46,020 nucleotides of DNA from Tieghemiomyces parasiticus (Eukaryota; Kickxellomycota; Dimargaritomycetes; Dimargaritales; Dimargaritaceae), in the NCBI GenBank assembly GCA_027575765.1, contig JANBPT010000304.1:1-46020 (forward strand), read 5' to 3'. A model generated the notes under the pieces. That model made no database searches. It was not told where the DNA came from and saw only the letters and a program-made list of their open reading frames with translations. Positions 23,265 through 33,957 of the stretch are shown piece by piece; the first letter of the stretch is position 1, and the number at the start of each line of letters is the position of its first letter. Both the position numbers and the translations under genes were made by a program.

Positions 23265-26200
23265 CTACACCAACCGGAGTTTGGCCAACTGGGCAACCAT
23301 AGCCCTTAGGTATTGCTCCGCGAAAGATGACATGTAAAACTCGTGGCGGGCATCATGGGCCGTGACGAAATTATGCCCAAGTTCATGGCAGGCCACCATA
23401 AACCAGTAATAGTAAACGTCAGCGGCGCGCGGGGCCGGGCCCTGGCGCTGGTCTTTTAGCATGGTGAAATGATGCAGCTGGGTGAAGAAGCGGAGGTTGA
23501 AGAAGAGCGACCGGCCGCGGTTGAAGGCGATGGTCGAGCCCTGGGCGTCGTAGAAAATGTGGACCGCCCGGGCGTCCAATCCAAACACCTCGACCAGGAC
23601 AGTGAGTACGTGGCCCATGGCGTGCAAGGCCCCTAGGTTACCGGCCGCGGGGGTGTCGGCCAAAAGCCCGGCCCAAGGTAGGAGAGCGAGTTCGGGACCT
23701 ACGGATCCCGCGCTTCCGCTGCTGCCAAATACCGATTGCGGGTCCAGGCCAGTCTCGAGGTAAACGTCGAAGGGCCCCACCCGACGCCACGGGGTCAGGC
23801 GTTGAGCTGGAATTACCTCACAGTAGTGCTGGTGGGACTCCCCCGTGTAGTCCCGCGGAGGCTCCGGCGCCGGCGGGGCGGCGGACGGTGTCGTGCCCGG
23901 GAAACTGGCAGTGTTGCGCAAGCACGATTGGACCGATGACTGGAGTGATTGCCGCAGCCGGTCGTCGTGATCAGGCGCCACGTTGGATGAGGGTTGGCTG
24001 CTCATCTCGCCGTAGGGGTCTCCGCCCGTTGTCGTAATCGCCGTGGGACCCGCAGCCGGGCCCTGCTGGCTCGGCATTGATGTCGGTGGTAAGGGGATCA
24101 CTTTGTCGTAGCCTTTGTACAGCTCGTTGATGCCGCTCTGGAAGCGGCGGCTGAGCCGATCAAAGAGACCGGAGCCCATTCCCTCTGAAGTACCTGACGG
24201 GCCAGCGGACGGCAGCGTTTCGTCCTCACCCGTGCCAGCGGTCGGCGGTGGAGCTGGTACTTTACCCTTGGCGCCCCCGGTTCCAGGTGCTGGACCAGGG
24301 GCCGGCACCGGCGTGGGGGGACCAGGGGCGCGCCGCGGGTAGTCCCGATCGAGCAATCGGTTGCTGATCTGTGCCACAACGTCGTCACCACTACTTCCCT
24401 TAACTTCTCGTAGACACTTAGTCAGATACTCCGGGTCGCAGTCCGGGAACAAGGTCTGCAGCTGGGCGTGCAAGGGCCGCTGGGACGCGGGTAGGGCGGC
24501 CACTCCGACGGCTTCATCGTAGGAAGGCAAAGGGGACGGTCCCTTACCAGGCGCAGCTGGTGGTGGGGCAATAGATGACGCAGACATCTTGTCCAAGGTC
24601 CGGGGCGACGGTGCCACCGACGGTGGTACAGGCCGCGGGGCCGGTGGCTCACCCGACACCACAGATTTCTTCAGGTTGAGTACGCGGTCTACGGGGAACC
24701 CCTTACGTTTGAGGGCGTTCAGTGGGGTCGCCAGCATGGTCTCGAGGAGTAGTGTGTCATTCAAACGGGTCTTGGAGAAGAGGAGACGGCATAGCACTGT
24801 GGCCACGTCAAACTCACTGTACTCGAGGCGAGCGATGAGCAGAAACCACGTGTCGCGCGGAGCGTCGACCCCCGAGACCTGGCGTTGCAAGCAGGCGGTG
24901 GTGGGCTGGATCTGAACCCGCTGGGTGGGCGCGAACTTACGGTGTACGTGGATTGTGTCAACCTCGAGCACCTGCAGCCGCGTGGCCAGCCACTCGCTTG
25001 ACCGTAGCAGTTTGGTAGCCTGGTCTCGCTGGTAATCATAAATGAGCAACGGGGCCCGCTCCCGGATCAGTCGCTGGAGGGCCTGAGCGCGTTGGCTGCG
25101 GCGTACCGTACCCGCTGGTTGAGCGGTCTCTTGAACCTGTCGGGAAATCCAGTTCGCTCCTAGGTACTCGTAAAAGTCCTCGAGAAGGGCCTCCATCGGT
25201 GCGGCCCACGGGTTGAAGGTCTTCTGCAGGACCGTGTCGTCGACCAGGGTAACGTTGTACGGGTACTCGAGGCGATACTCCAGCGTGGGCGTGGATTCGC
25301 TGGGGCTGTTATCCGGTGGGTTTAGGGTGGAGGCCGGTGATGCCGCTGATCGCTCGCGGACGGCCAGAAGGAACGGTCTGTTGCGCATTTTTTGGACAAG
25401 GTCGCGGTGGCGGCCGAGAGCGGTTCGCTGGACGGCCAGCTGACGCAGTACCTGGAGGTAGTGTTCGTAGCCCTCCTGATCCATGGCCTCCGCCGGAGTG
25501 TCCCCACCGCGTGCGCCGACAGATCGGCTGCGGCAAGCGGCCAGAAACTGGCCCGGGTCCTTGACCATCAGGCGGGCCAGGTCGACCGCCGTGGGCTCAT
25601 CTTGGACACCGCAGGCCTTGAGGAACAGGTCTGCGACGGGGCCGAATGTTACGTAAGTTAGCATGTCGTACCGCGCCTCGGTGCCGCCGGTGGCAAAGTA
25701 GCAGTCGGCGGGTGCGCGGTGGGTTACGCCGCCGGCGGGAGTGGGGGTTGGAATGAACCGGAGCTGGGCCACGGCCTGCCAGTCGCGGGCGCCAAAGTCG
25801 GCCTGCCGTGCAGTCAGGTATTCAAATTCAGTGCGGGCAAACCGGGCGTCACGGGGCGGCTGGGCTGCCAGGCGGTTTAGAAGGAGGCTGACCGGGGGAT
25901 GGGCAGTGACGCCGAAGGTAGCGGCATGCGGGCGAAGGTCCGTTTGAAGCACACGGAACCCCATTACCTGCCCAGCCGGGTGGGCGTAGCAGTCGTCGGG
26001 CCGGGCAAGGGTGTCAACCGAAGTGAACAGGTTATCCGGGGATGAGGTGACGTCAACGGACCAGGCCAGGGTGCCATCATCCTTCGGGGCCAGATAGGTG
26101 GCCGGCAGGAAGGGGACGGTGACCTCGGCGGGCCGGTAACTACGGCGATAGCGACCTGGATATTGATCAATAAAGTAGCGCAGAGCAGCCTGTCGCACCG

Positions 26201-28919
26201 ACGGGTCGTTCGTCTCGGCGGCCAGACGTAAGAGTACCGGGAGGGTTGGGGCGATCCGGAGGCCCAGTTCCGCGAGCAACGCGGCCTCCTTCGTCGAGTC
26301 GCGCCAAGTGCCAGGCCACCGCAAGAGGGGTAGGCCCAAGGCGCGCAGGTCCGCGGTAGGGGCGTAGAGCTCACTGGTCAGGTACCGGCGGTTACGCTGG
26401 GCCGCGTCTTTATCGGCCGGGCTGCCGTCGCCTGCCTCCTCCCGGGGGAGAAGCGGGGTCTGGCGCAACTTGTCCAGTTCCGGGCCGGACAGTTGCTCGC
26501 GGACGGACGCGAGGTACTTGACCAACTGAACGTGATCCCAGTTGAGGTTGTCGAGTCGGTCAAACACTAGCTGCAAGTTAACATGGGTGCGCACACCCAG
26601 TGCGGTAAGAAGCCGGTCGAGGGAGGCGGCGGGCCGCGCCAGCTGGACGATGGGTAAATCGGTGAACAGACGCACGTTACGAAAGTACGTTTCGGTGGGG
26701 CGGCGGTGGCCAAGCTGGGTGGGCACACAGGCCACACCCTCCAACAGGCTGAGTACAGTGGCCCGTGCGCCCGGGTCGAGATGGTCAAACCCGCGAGCTA
26801 CCAGGGCGAGGCAGCGCTCGGCAGCCTCGGCTGACGTTTCCAAGGCGCTGCGGTGGTCACGTACGACGTAAGCGACCCAAATGGCCAGCGACAACTCCTC
26901 CCAGGTACCGAAGGCGGCCCGTAGGTCCGGCTGACCAAATGAGCGGGTGAGGGCCAAGGGCAGCGTCTCGGCCGGTACGGGGAGGCCCTGGTGAACCACC
27001 CGGGGGTTCTGGAAGTAGCGGTAGCTGGCGAGGGGGACTGGCACGTGGCCCCCGGCCGTCGAATCCGCGGGTGGATCGACCAAGGAGGCCTCAACGAGGG
27101 GGGCTTGGAGGGTTACAGCGCCTAGTAGTCCACGGCGCTGCTCCAGGGTGACCGATGGGTGGGACGGGTCCTTCTGGTACACCAGCCACCAACGAAGGAG
27201 CGCAACGAGTTGCGGGACAGACACGGCGAAGTCGCTTAGATCCGCAATCAGGTCCGGCAATCCCACGGGGACCAGCGGATAGCGGCGGCGCAGGACGGCC
27301 AGGGTCTCCGCCGCGTCGGCCATGAGCGTGGGCGACAGGTACGGCGTCTTGCGCAGGAGCGGCGCTAGGGCTGGCTCCGGGGGCAGACGGATCCGATCGC
27401 AGGGTAAGACGCCCACTGAGGAGAGCAGCGGGAGGGCCTGGTGGCCGGCCGTGGCGAATCCCTGGTCCATAATCTTGCCGATGGTGGCGATGGGTGTGGT
27501 GGCCTGTTCCACTAGGAACGACTTGAGGGTGTGCAGGCAGCGTTTCTCCAACCAGGCGCGGGCTGGGTCCTCCGCGCCGCCGGCCGATGGTGGGGCTCCC
27601 AACCGGGTGAACCGCTGGCCAATCTCGCCCAGCTCCTCATCGTAGAGTACGCGGGCAAGTAGGGCACACATGGCGAGCATCTCCTGGTTCCAGCGGGCGA
27701 GATGGGGGTCCACAAAGTCGATCGACTCGCGCTCCACGGTCGGGATGAGGTGGGCGGCCAAGTGGACTGAGCAGCCCGTGGTCTGGTGGGTGGGGAATCC
27801 AATGAACACGCGGCCCTGGCGGCCGGGACTGGGCAATAGGTCGCGGAACAGCGGGAAGTCCCGCTGGATGCACACGGAGGCCTCGTACTCCTCCAGCCCG
27901 GAGTGGATCATCTGGACGGTGGTGCGGGCCGGCGGCGGCTTCTTGGTGGTACGTTCCATCTGGGCCGCGAATTGGGCGCTGGCATGGCAGGCCAGGTGGC
28001 CCTGAGCGACCTTAAGGAAAAGGGTTGAGCTCGTCCGGCTGAACTTAGGAGCCGAGGACCAAAACAGGCCGCTGGACTTTGTACACTTGAGGTATTCGCC
28101 GTCCAGTTGCACCTGCCGGCCCTCGGCGGCCTGCAGGGATAGAAGGCCGTGGGGCGACGTGACCCGGAACCGCTGCTGGGCCGCTGCGGTCAGAGACCGA
28201 CCTGTGGGGTCGGTGCAGGCCAGTGGGTGCGGGTCCGATACCTTCTTGGCCAACCGTACCAGCAGCAGGTCGTCAAGGTAGAGTGACACGGTTCGAAGGT
28301 TCAAGGTGAAGGCGATGGAGCAGGCCAGGAAGCGGCCAAACTCCTCCACGTCAGGTAACGTGACGGGTTCCCGCAGGTCCAGCGAGAAGGTGGTCCACGG
28401 GCCCTGGGTGCGCTGGGCCTCGGGCACGGCCAGCCGCTTGGTAAATAGCTGGTCGCCTTTCCAGAAAAAAGCCATGCACTCCTTATCGGACACGACGAAG
28501 GGCTCCTCGCAGATGGAGAACAGGCTGTAGAAGCCCACTCCGAAGAACCCAATTTTTTGTTCGTCGGGGTTGCCCTCGGCAATCTTCTTAAGGCGGTGCC
28601 AGTCCTCGGGTTGGAACGGGCGTCCGTTGTTCTCGAATACCACCGTGTGACACGCGGCCTGCGGGTCGAACGACGTGGGGGTGTCGCCCGTGCTGGCGGT
28701 GGCAGCCGAAGCGGGTGGGGAACCCCGGGCGGAAATGAACCGGACCCGGGCCTCGGTGGCCCCCGCGTCGTTGGCATTCTGCAGCAGCTCACGGTAGATG
28801 GTGAAGGGGGCCGAGTAACGTGCTAGAATCTTGTCAATGAGGTGTCGTTGGTTGACTTGCACCCGCTCCTCAGGCGCTGAGTCGTTAATGACCTGGGCTT
28901 TAAACGCCGACAAGTCCAT
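23265..28919 (-). CDS. sacsin-like GHKL ATPase, DUF3684 family, with CUE-like segment and C-terminal HExxH
   Basis: Intronless 1884-residue protein. The open frame starts at a TTG at 29069, but ATG 28919 has a good context (GCCATGG) and begins the conserved part. Residues about 15-250 form a Hsp90/sacsin-type ATPase: N-box RELLQNANDAGAT (43-55), ENNGRPF (96-102) where GHKL proteins usually have DxGxG, and GFFGVGFYSLF (124-134). A long region follows, of the kind annotated DUF3684 in fungi. Residues about 1420-1690 are Pro/Ser/Gly-rich and include a CUE-like segment (LQTLFPDCDPEYL...ISNRLL, about 1480-1525). The C-terminal domain (about 1690-1884) starts LTPWRRVGPFDVYLE and ends with CHELGHNFVTAHDARHEFY; HELGH is 1845-1849, with another His at 1855. 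Chaperone-type function is inferred from the ATPase head; ubiquitin binding and metal binding are possibilities only. Confidence 0.88.
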   Translation of the reverse strand: MDLSAFKAQVINDSAPEERVQVNQRHLIDKILARYSAPFTIYRELLQNANDAGATEARVRFISARGSPPASAATASTGDTPTSFDPQAACHTVVFENNGRPFQPEDWHRLKKIAEGNPDEQKIGFFGVGFYSLFSICEEPFVVSDKECMAFFWKGDQLFTKRLAVPEAQRTQGPWTTFSLDLREPVTLPDVEEFGRFLACSIAFTLNLRTVSLYLDDLLLVRLAKKVSDPHPLACTDPTGRSLTAAAQQRFRVTSPHGLLSLQAAEGRQVQLDGEYLKCTKSSGLFWSSAPKFSRTSSTLFLKVAQGHLACHASAQFAAQMERTTKKPPPARTTVQMIHSGLEEYEASVCIQRDFPLFRDLLPSPGRQGRVFIGFPTHQTTGCSVHLAAHLIPTVERESIDFVDPHLARWNQEMLAMCALLARVLYDEELGEIGQRFTRLGAPPSAGGAEDPARAWLEKRCLHTLKSFLVEQATTPIATIGKIMDQGFATAGHQALPLLSSVGVLPCDRIRLPPEPALAPLLRKTPYLSPTLMADAAETLAVLRRRYPLVPVGLPDLIADLSDFAVSVPQLVALLRWWLVYQKDPSHPSVTLEQRRGLLGAVTLQAPLVEASLVDPPADSTAGGHVPVPLASYRYFQNPRVVHQGLPVPAETLPLALTRSFGQPDLRAAFGTWEELSLAIWVAYVVRDHRSALETSAEAAERCLALVARGFDHLDPGARATVLSLLEGVACVPTQLGHRRPTETYFRNVRLFTDLPIVQLARPAASLDRLLTALGVRTHVNLQLVFDRLDNLNWDHVQLVKYLASVREQLSGPELDKLRQTPLLPREEAGDGSPADKDAAQRNRRYLTSELYAPTADLRALGLPLLRWPGTWRDSTKEAALLAELGLRIAPTLPVLLRLAAETNDPSVRQAALRYFIDQYPGRYRRSYRPAEVTVPFLPATYLAPKDDGTLAWSVDVTSSPDNLFTSVDTLARPDDCYAHPAGQVMGFRVLQTDLRPHAATFGVTAHPPVSLLLNRLAAQPPRDARFARTEFEYLTARQADFGARDWQAVAQLRFIPTPTPAGGVTHRAPADCYFATGGTEARYDMLTYVTFGPVADLFLKACGVQDEPTAVDLARLMVKDPGQFLAACRSRSVGARGGDTPAEAMDQEGYEHYLQVLRQLAVQRTALGRHRDLVQKMRNRPFLLAVRERSAASPASTLNPPDNSPSESTPTLEYRLEYPYNVTLVDDTVLQKTFNPWAAPMEALLEDFYEYLGANWISRQVQETAQPAGTVRRSQRAQALQRLIRERAPLLIYDYQRDQATKLLRSSEWLATRLQVLEVDTIHVHRKFAPTQRVQIQPTTACLQRQVSGVDAPRDTWFLLIARLEYSEFDVATVLCRLLFSKTRLNDTLLLETMLATPLNALKRKGFPVDRVLNLKKSVVSGEPPAPRPVPPSVAPSPRTLDKMSASSIAPPPAAPGKGPSPLPSYDEAVGVAALPASQRPLHAQLQTLFPDCDPEYLTKCLREVKGSSGDDVVAQISNRLLDRDYPRRAPGPPTPVPAPGPAPGTGGAKGKVPAPPPTAGTGEDETLPSAGPSGTSEGMGSGLFDRLSRRFQSGINELYKGYDKVIPLPPTSMPSQQGPAAGPTAITTTGGDPYGEMSSQPSSNVAPDHDDRLRQSLQSSVQSCLRNTASFPGTTPSAAPPAPEPPRDYTGESHQHYCEVIPAQRLTPWRRVGPFDVYLETGLDPQSVFGSSGSAGSVGPELALLPWAGLLADTPAAGNLGALHAMGHVLTVLVEVFGLDARAVHIFYDAQGSTIAFNRGRSLFFNLRFFTQLHHFTMLKDQRQGPAPRAADVYYYWFMVACHELGHNFVTAHDARHEFYMSSFAEQYLRAMVAQLAKLRLV

Positions 28920-30398
28920 GGCGGATGGGTATTGGGTGCGACCTCCGAGGATATGGGCAGCTAGGGGAACGGTGGACCGACCACACAGGAAGCGAGTGAT
29001 TGCACGACGGCGGTCAGGGTGCCGTCGGTCAGAAGATGGGAAATTGCAAGGTACTGAGCAATGAGTCAACGGGACAGTGGATGCGTAGTGCCAGTGCTGA
29101 ATGTTGGTGAGCCCCCATCACCTGAGCGAACCGACTCGGTCACAAGGGCGTCCAGGGGTTACCGACTACCGCACCCGCCCCCACTTTCGAGCTGTTGGCA
29201 GTCAACTGCACGCTCAGGCTTTTGGTGTGGTAGGAGCCAGCCTGTGGCACAGTGGCAAAGTGTGGATCCCTAATCCTCTCCCGTCGATTATGATGTTGCG
29301 GCGGGTGCAGCGTAGCTTGACCAGGTGCATTGTATACGCCTTGCAGATAAGGTACCACAAACTGGCTAAGTGCCATCAAGAAGGTTGAAGGCTTAGAACG
29401 TGGAGGAGCCAATTTGAAACTGGCAGCGGCATGTCTTAAGCCCATACTATTAAATCCCCCCTGTGGTGAAGGGTGCAGTGCCAACCGTGTAAACCCCGCC
29501 GGGTCGTGAAGTTAATTCTTCAACAGCCGACGGAGGTATCGACGTCGGGCGTCTGGAGCGGGACGGCCTCATCATAATGAGGCATTAATCCGGAGGTAAT
29601 GCCCAAGGGCTGAAAACTGATCAATTGGAGATCCGTCGATGGTTGGGTTCCTGGTTGGCCGGGGTGGCCTCCCAATGCACAGGACCCCTCTGTAACGGCG
29701 GGAGTGTGCGACCCGAGGAAGGGGGAGGGGCAGTGGGAATGTATGGCTGAGGGAAATCAACTGGCACGTAGGCCCAGATTGCAAAAATAATTTATTACAA
29801 TCTTAACAAATAAACAGTTGTGACTAATTCTTTCGCTTTAAACGTGCACACTGGTGGTGGGTTCACTCCGTTTGGTGTAGTAGAGGGGACCCAGGCCAGC
29901 GCTGACTACATGGAGAGGTGGTGTCAATCTCTTGTTCGTTCCAGGTAGTGATGCTGGAAGGCTAAAGCCTTCAGGACTACGAAGGTCGCTACCGACCGGT
30001 TGGTAAAAGGCATTGACTTTCAAATGGCAGAGGTTTGACAGGGTTAGTTGCACTTCAACGCTTCGCGGGAGGCGGTGCCAAATGAAAGACCCTGCCCGTT
30101 AACAGGTGGGCGGATCGGCGGACCCCTTGGTTCCACACCGCTATCCTGCATGTGGATTGATGGTTGTACCAGTTGGTGTGAAAAATCTGAAGTACCAGTC
30201 GTGAATGAGTTGGGTGGCGTGTAACATCATTAGCTGTAGCTGGGCGGAAAAGAAAGTGGCTTGGCCATATCCAGCGCCTCCCGATCTCAGTCCTGATAGA
30301 GTTTTGAAAACATATCTGGATTGCCATTGCAATTGCCCCATAATTAGGCGACGGGTCCAATTACGTCTTCTGCTGACCCGTACTGGACCAGACCTAGC
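28920..30398. other. spacer upstream of the sacsin-like gene
   Basis: No gene is recognised. Around 29784-29830 there is a short AT-rich tract. No TATA box stands out near the ATG at 28919. Confidence 0.45.
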
Positions 30399-30405
30399 TA
30401 TAAAA
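30399..30405 (+). promoter_or_regulatory. TATA box before micro-ORF 1
   Basis: TATAAAA, 121 nt before the ATG at 30520. Confidence 0.35.
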
Positions 30406-30519
30406 ATCGTCCGAGATGGCAGGCCACGACGGGAGGCATTGTCACAGAATTGTATCTCTCCTCTTTTTTTTAGCATGCGAATGACCTTTAACTTGACCAT
30501 CCCCTTCAGCCTAGCCGCC

Positions 30520-30657
30520 ATGACGTATCCTCTATCCACCTCGAACGTTCTTTGTTCCAACGGCGAGGTTCCAGGGTGGACCTTGACTGAAATAGGGTGT
30601 GGTGATGCCGAACTGGATGTACTCATGGAGCTGGTCAGAGAGGTCGATTACCCGTAG
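30520..30657 (+). CDS. candidate micro-protein 1 (45 aa)
   Basis: 45-codon ORF ending CGDAELDVLMELVREVDYP, with an acidic amphipathic C-terminal half. The ATG has a vertebrate-like Kozak context (GCCGCCATG) and lies 121 nt after a TATA box. In the same frame the ORF is open further upstream, and a 161-codon ATG ORF overlaps it on the other strand (30626-30141), so the coding strand is not certain. No known family. Confidence 0.25.
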   Translation: MTYPLSTSNVLCSNGEVPGWTLTEIGCGDAELDVLMELVREVDYP

Positions 30658-31117
30658 TCGACCGTTGACTCTTTACCCCACGTCCGGGCCTTCTTCATTC
30701 ATCTTGGCCAGTCATGTTGATAATGCTTCAGAATACCATTAGATAAAACGTGCTGCGTCATTCCCAGATTTTAACCGGCTACGGTCGGCTTCATGGGCCA
30801 TCACGTGGTGAGGGTCCGAAGTGCGCCTACAAGGACAAGTGACCACTGACTGGATGCGGTTGGGGTCAGAGGGCATAGGCTTCATCGGCAATGAAGTTAT
30901 CCTTCCAGCCGACGGCTCTGACCGGACTCAACACTATTATCCCACGCTAGGTTCAACTGATAAATTTATACGTCAGGCAACTAGTCCTTGCATTCTAGCG
31001 AGAACATTCATCGACCCGACAATTTCATAACAGATTGGCGACCAGTGACAACCAATGCACGAGAATTGAACTTTACGCTTTAGTTGACGACTCGTCTCCC
31101 TGCCTGGCAGAGCCATC

Positions 31118-31126
31118 TATATAAAG
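31118..31126 (+). promoter_or_regulatory. TATA box before micro-ORF 2
   Basis: TATATAAAG, about 120-128 nt before the ATGs at 31240 and 31246. Confidence 0.4.
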
Positions 31127-31245
31127 TGGTATATTGGATATCCTTTGATTTTCTACTTCCAAGCCTTTTCTACCTAACACTACTACCTGATTGGCCATCT
31201 ACTGCAAATGAACCCTATCCTCTCACCCGAACCCGATTTATGATC

Positions 31246-31383
31246 ATGGTCTCTATTTCATCTAGCCCACGTCTCCGACACGCCAGCTCCGACTTCGGCG
31301 AGGAGGTGCTGCAGGATCTGGGTCTTATTATCGAGGAGTCCAAACTCATGACGGGCTCTACTGATGAGCGTAAACCCGAATAA
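31246..31383 (+). CDS. candidate micro-protein 2 (45 aa)
   Basis: 45-codon ORF with a Ser/Arg-rich start and acidic centre (DFGEEVLQDLGLIIEES). The ATG at 31246 has A at -3 and G at +4; an in-frame ATG two codons upstream (31240) has a poor context. A TATA box lies about 125 nt upstream. No signal peptide, no TM segment, no family recognised. It could be a short regulatory or inhibitor-like protein, or chance. Confidence 0.35.
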   Translation: MVSISSSPRLRHASSDFGEEVLQDLGLIIEESKLMTGSTDERKPE

Positions 31384-32326
31384 TTTTTACGACGACCCGA
31401 GCCGCCCTGTGGTCCCCTACAGCCTGACAGTCAATACTATATCAGCCCTTCTCTTCCCTTCCGACTATTTTGTGGTTCTTAACTGCCCTCCCTCTGTTAG
31501 TCGCTTTCCCGCTATCCAATCGTAACCGCCTAAAAAATTTTACCACGCTCCCCTTCATCGAGCCAGACTTTCCGAACTCCATGTAAGCTTATCATGTAGG
31601 CGAAGTCCTCGTCGGCGCGTCCGCGATCAGATAATTCTGACTGGGGTTCTTGGATACGATAACGTACTCTACTCCCTCAGGGTCGGAAGCCCTGCGCATC
31701 GTCGTGTCAAGGAGCTTCTAATTCGTCATGGGTATGGGCAGGTTTCCAGCGGTGAGAGTCCGATTCGAGTTACACATCATCCTCTTGATGAGCCATTCCG
31801 ACTAAATGGATGGCAAAATGGTCTCTGCAATCAACCCAGCTTGACTTTGAAACACACACATTTCGTATCTCGCTTGGCAGTCGTTGTACGACCAATAAAT
31901 ATTTTCCAAACTTCCTCATTATTCCTAACGTGACTAGTGGATATTGTTCTGGCCGATTTAGAGGAGCACCTGAAACTACTTCCCCAGTCCCACTGGGCCC
32001 TTGAATACTCAAGGTGTTTTTTTTTGCACTGCAAGATTAGCGGTGTTAATTTTAGACACACGCACCGCTCTAGAGCTACAACGGTATTGACCCGCACTGC
32101 TGGTTTGATTAATGAGCCCTTAACGATAGGTAGATTTCTACCATACCACAGGACTGATTAATAGACCTGATCAATAACTCTTCAATCGATAGCCCAAAAT
32201 AACTCTAATGTATCAGGTCCGAGGTGGAAAAACTTCTATTCTAAGGTTTGATTCACCACAACCTAGTTGTTGACGTCCAATACATGTCCCAGGCCCTCCC
32301 TTCGGAAGTGCTATTAACCTCCCCAG
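31384..32326. other. spacer between micro-ORFs 2 and 3
   Basis: AT-rich, with no ORF that resembles a protein. Nothing else seen. Confidence 0.4.
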
Positions 32327-32335
32327 TATAAAATA
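32327..32335 (+). promoter_or_regulatory. TATA box before micro-ORF 3
   Basis: TATAAAATA, 128 nt before the ATG at 32455. Confidence 0.4.
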
Positions 32336-32454
32336 AAAACTGGGTGTACCACAATGTCATAACGGTACCCATCTTCTACGGAGAACACTGACGTTCGTCT
32401 ACGTATATCGTCCCGCCCGTTTACTATGTTATGTATTACACTCTAACCGCAACC

Positions 32455-32589
32455 ATGGCCTCATCGAAGCTGTCTCTCCGTACGTCGAGCGAAGAACCCG
32501 ACCCTTACGAGTATTTACTCGACGGCCTGGATATGACCCCTGACGAAATTCGAGAATTCATTAAGGATGCCAGCGAGATTTTGAAATAG
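32455..32589 (+). CDS. candidate micro-protein 3 (44 aa)
   Basis: 44-codon ORF, the most protein-like of the group: a Ser/Lys/Arg N-terminus, then the acidic PYEYLLDGLDMTPDEIREF and a helix-like KDASEILK end. The ATG sits in a strong context (ACCATGG) and a TATA box lies 128 nt upstream. Codon third positions are GC-rich compared with the AT-rich flanks, which favours a real coding region. The family is unknown; fold and function cannot be given. Confidence 0.45.
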   Translation: MASSKLSLRTSSEEPDPYEYLLDGLDMTPDEIREFIKDASEILK

Positions 32590-33950
32590 CACCCCCGCTG
32601 GAGTAGCACATTATCGGCCACATGACAGTCGGAAAAATCCTATCCGAGAACTGTGGTATGTGTACGTATCCTCGATGCAAATGTTTGGTCGCTTCCAACC
32701 TTGACAGGTGTTATAGAGCCAGGGGTCATGGACTGCCTCTCCAGTCACCCATCGCTCGTAACTGTAGATACTAGTTTATTGGCGTCCAGTATCTCGGGCA
32801 TTTGGTTAGAACGGAATGCGATACCCTTGATAATACTCCATAAATGAACGAAATAGAAATTAATCTAAGTCGCGAATTGTCTTTGGTAGGGGGTTGATAT
32901 TGGAGGCAACGTAGTGGAAAGTTTTTCCGTTAATAAATAGTGGTATTAGGAGAGTATAACTGTATCTGCTATTTTTTCACCACCTGCTGTATAAATATAG
33001 TGTTATATATATATATATATATATATGTATTTAAACCTTAGACAACCAATAAGCCGGACCCTTTAGGGCCTGCCAGTCAACATACTATGCTCATTTGGGC
33101 TCGCATGCTGTCTAGCGATTGGTAGAAGTCCGCAAAAACGCACCTCAAACACCCCAGAGTAGTGACCGGGTCCGCCAAAGTCCGCTATCCCTCATGAAAA
33201 CCATTTGGCCCTATGCCCAATCCTATTGGGCAATATATATTTTACTTTATACCTTGATATACCCACTTCTCCATAACCAAAGAAGCTATTTCCTTGCTGA
33301 GAATCTATACATTGACTTTAATAAATTCAATTACCCGACACTCTTATTAAGAGCCACTGGCCGTCGATTTCAGCGGGTTCATCGGAGACTGGCTGTTTTG
33401 CTCGTTCAGTTTTACCCAAGATAGAATCTACGGCTGCAGCACCTTTCCTGCTACCCGCCCTGCCGCAGGGAAAGATGGAGGGGGGTTGGGTGCATTGATA
33501 TTAAATTTTCACAACTTCTGTGCAGCAGACAATTGATTCACGCCTTTAGGACAGGGCAGTCAGTTTCTATCCCCAGCAACTGATAAAGGGTTTCAGCCAG
33601 AAATGGACACGCCATTCATTGTCAGAGATCATCTATCTGGCGGTGTCACGAGTAAAAGCCCTATCAACTAGTGAACGCCGTAGGGACTACCCTCACCCAC
33701 TGCTATACCCTATATTGTATGAGCCCCCTCCCTCTTTTTTAAGTCAGGACCATGTCCCCCGTCGAGAGACTACAGTTACACTGCTGATCGGTACACATCG
33801 CCATCGTTAATTTGATCAATGAGTACATTAGCTACAATAGACATATTAACTATTGCTGATGGTTAGCAGTGAGCCATACACGTGGAAACCGTCGCTTGAA
33901 ACCTACTCGAAGATTCTGCCGATAAGGCCCGCTCTACGAGCTGAAAGGTG
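32590..33950. other. AT-rich spacer with microsatellite
   Basis: Low-GC stretch with several TATA-like motifs near 32990 and 33230 and a (TA) repeat. ORF 33119-33424 is hydrophobic but begins at a non-ATG codon and looks like translated AT-rich DNA. Confidence 0.4.
33004..33026. repeat. (TA)n microsatellite
   Basis: About eleven uninterrupted TA units. Confidence 0.95.
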
Positions 33951-33957
33951 TATAAAT
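33951..33957 (+). promoter_or_regulatory. TATA box before micro-ORF 4
   Basis: TATAAAT, 178 nt before the ATG at 34129. Confidence 0.35.

Noticed and set aside
30740..30877. 45-codon minus-strand ORF behind a TATAAATT at 30965-30972
   Set aside because: Composition looks random. Its existence shows that a TATA box plus a 45-codon ORF can occur by chance, which lowers the weight of the micro-ORF group.
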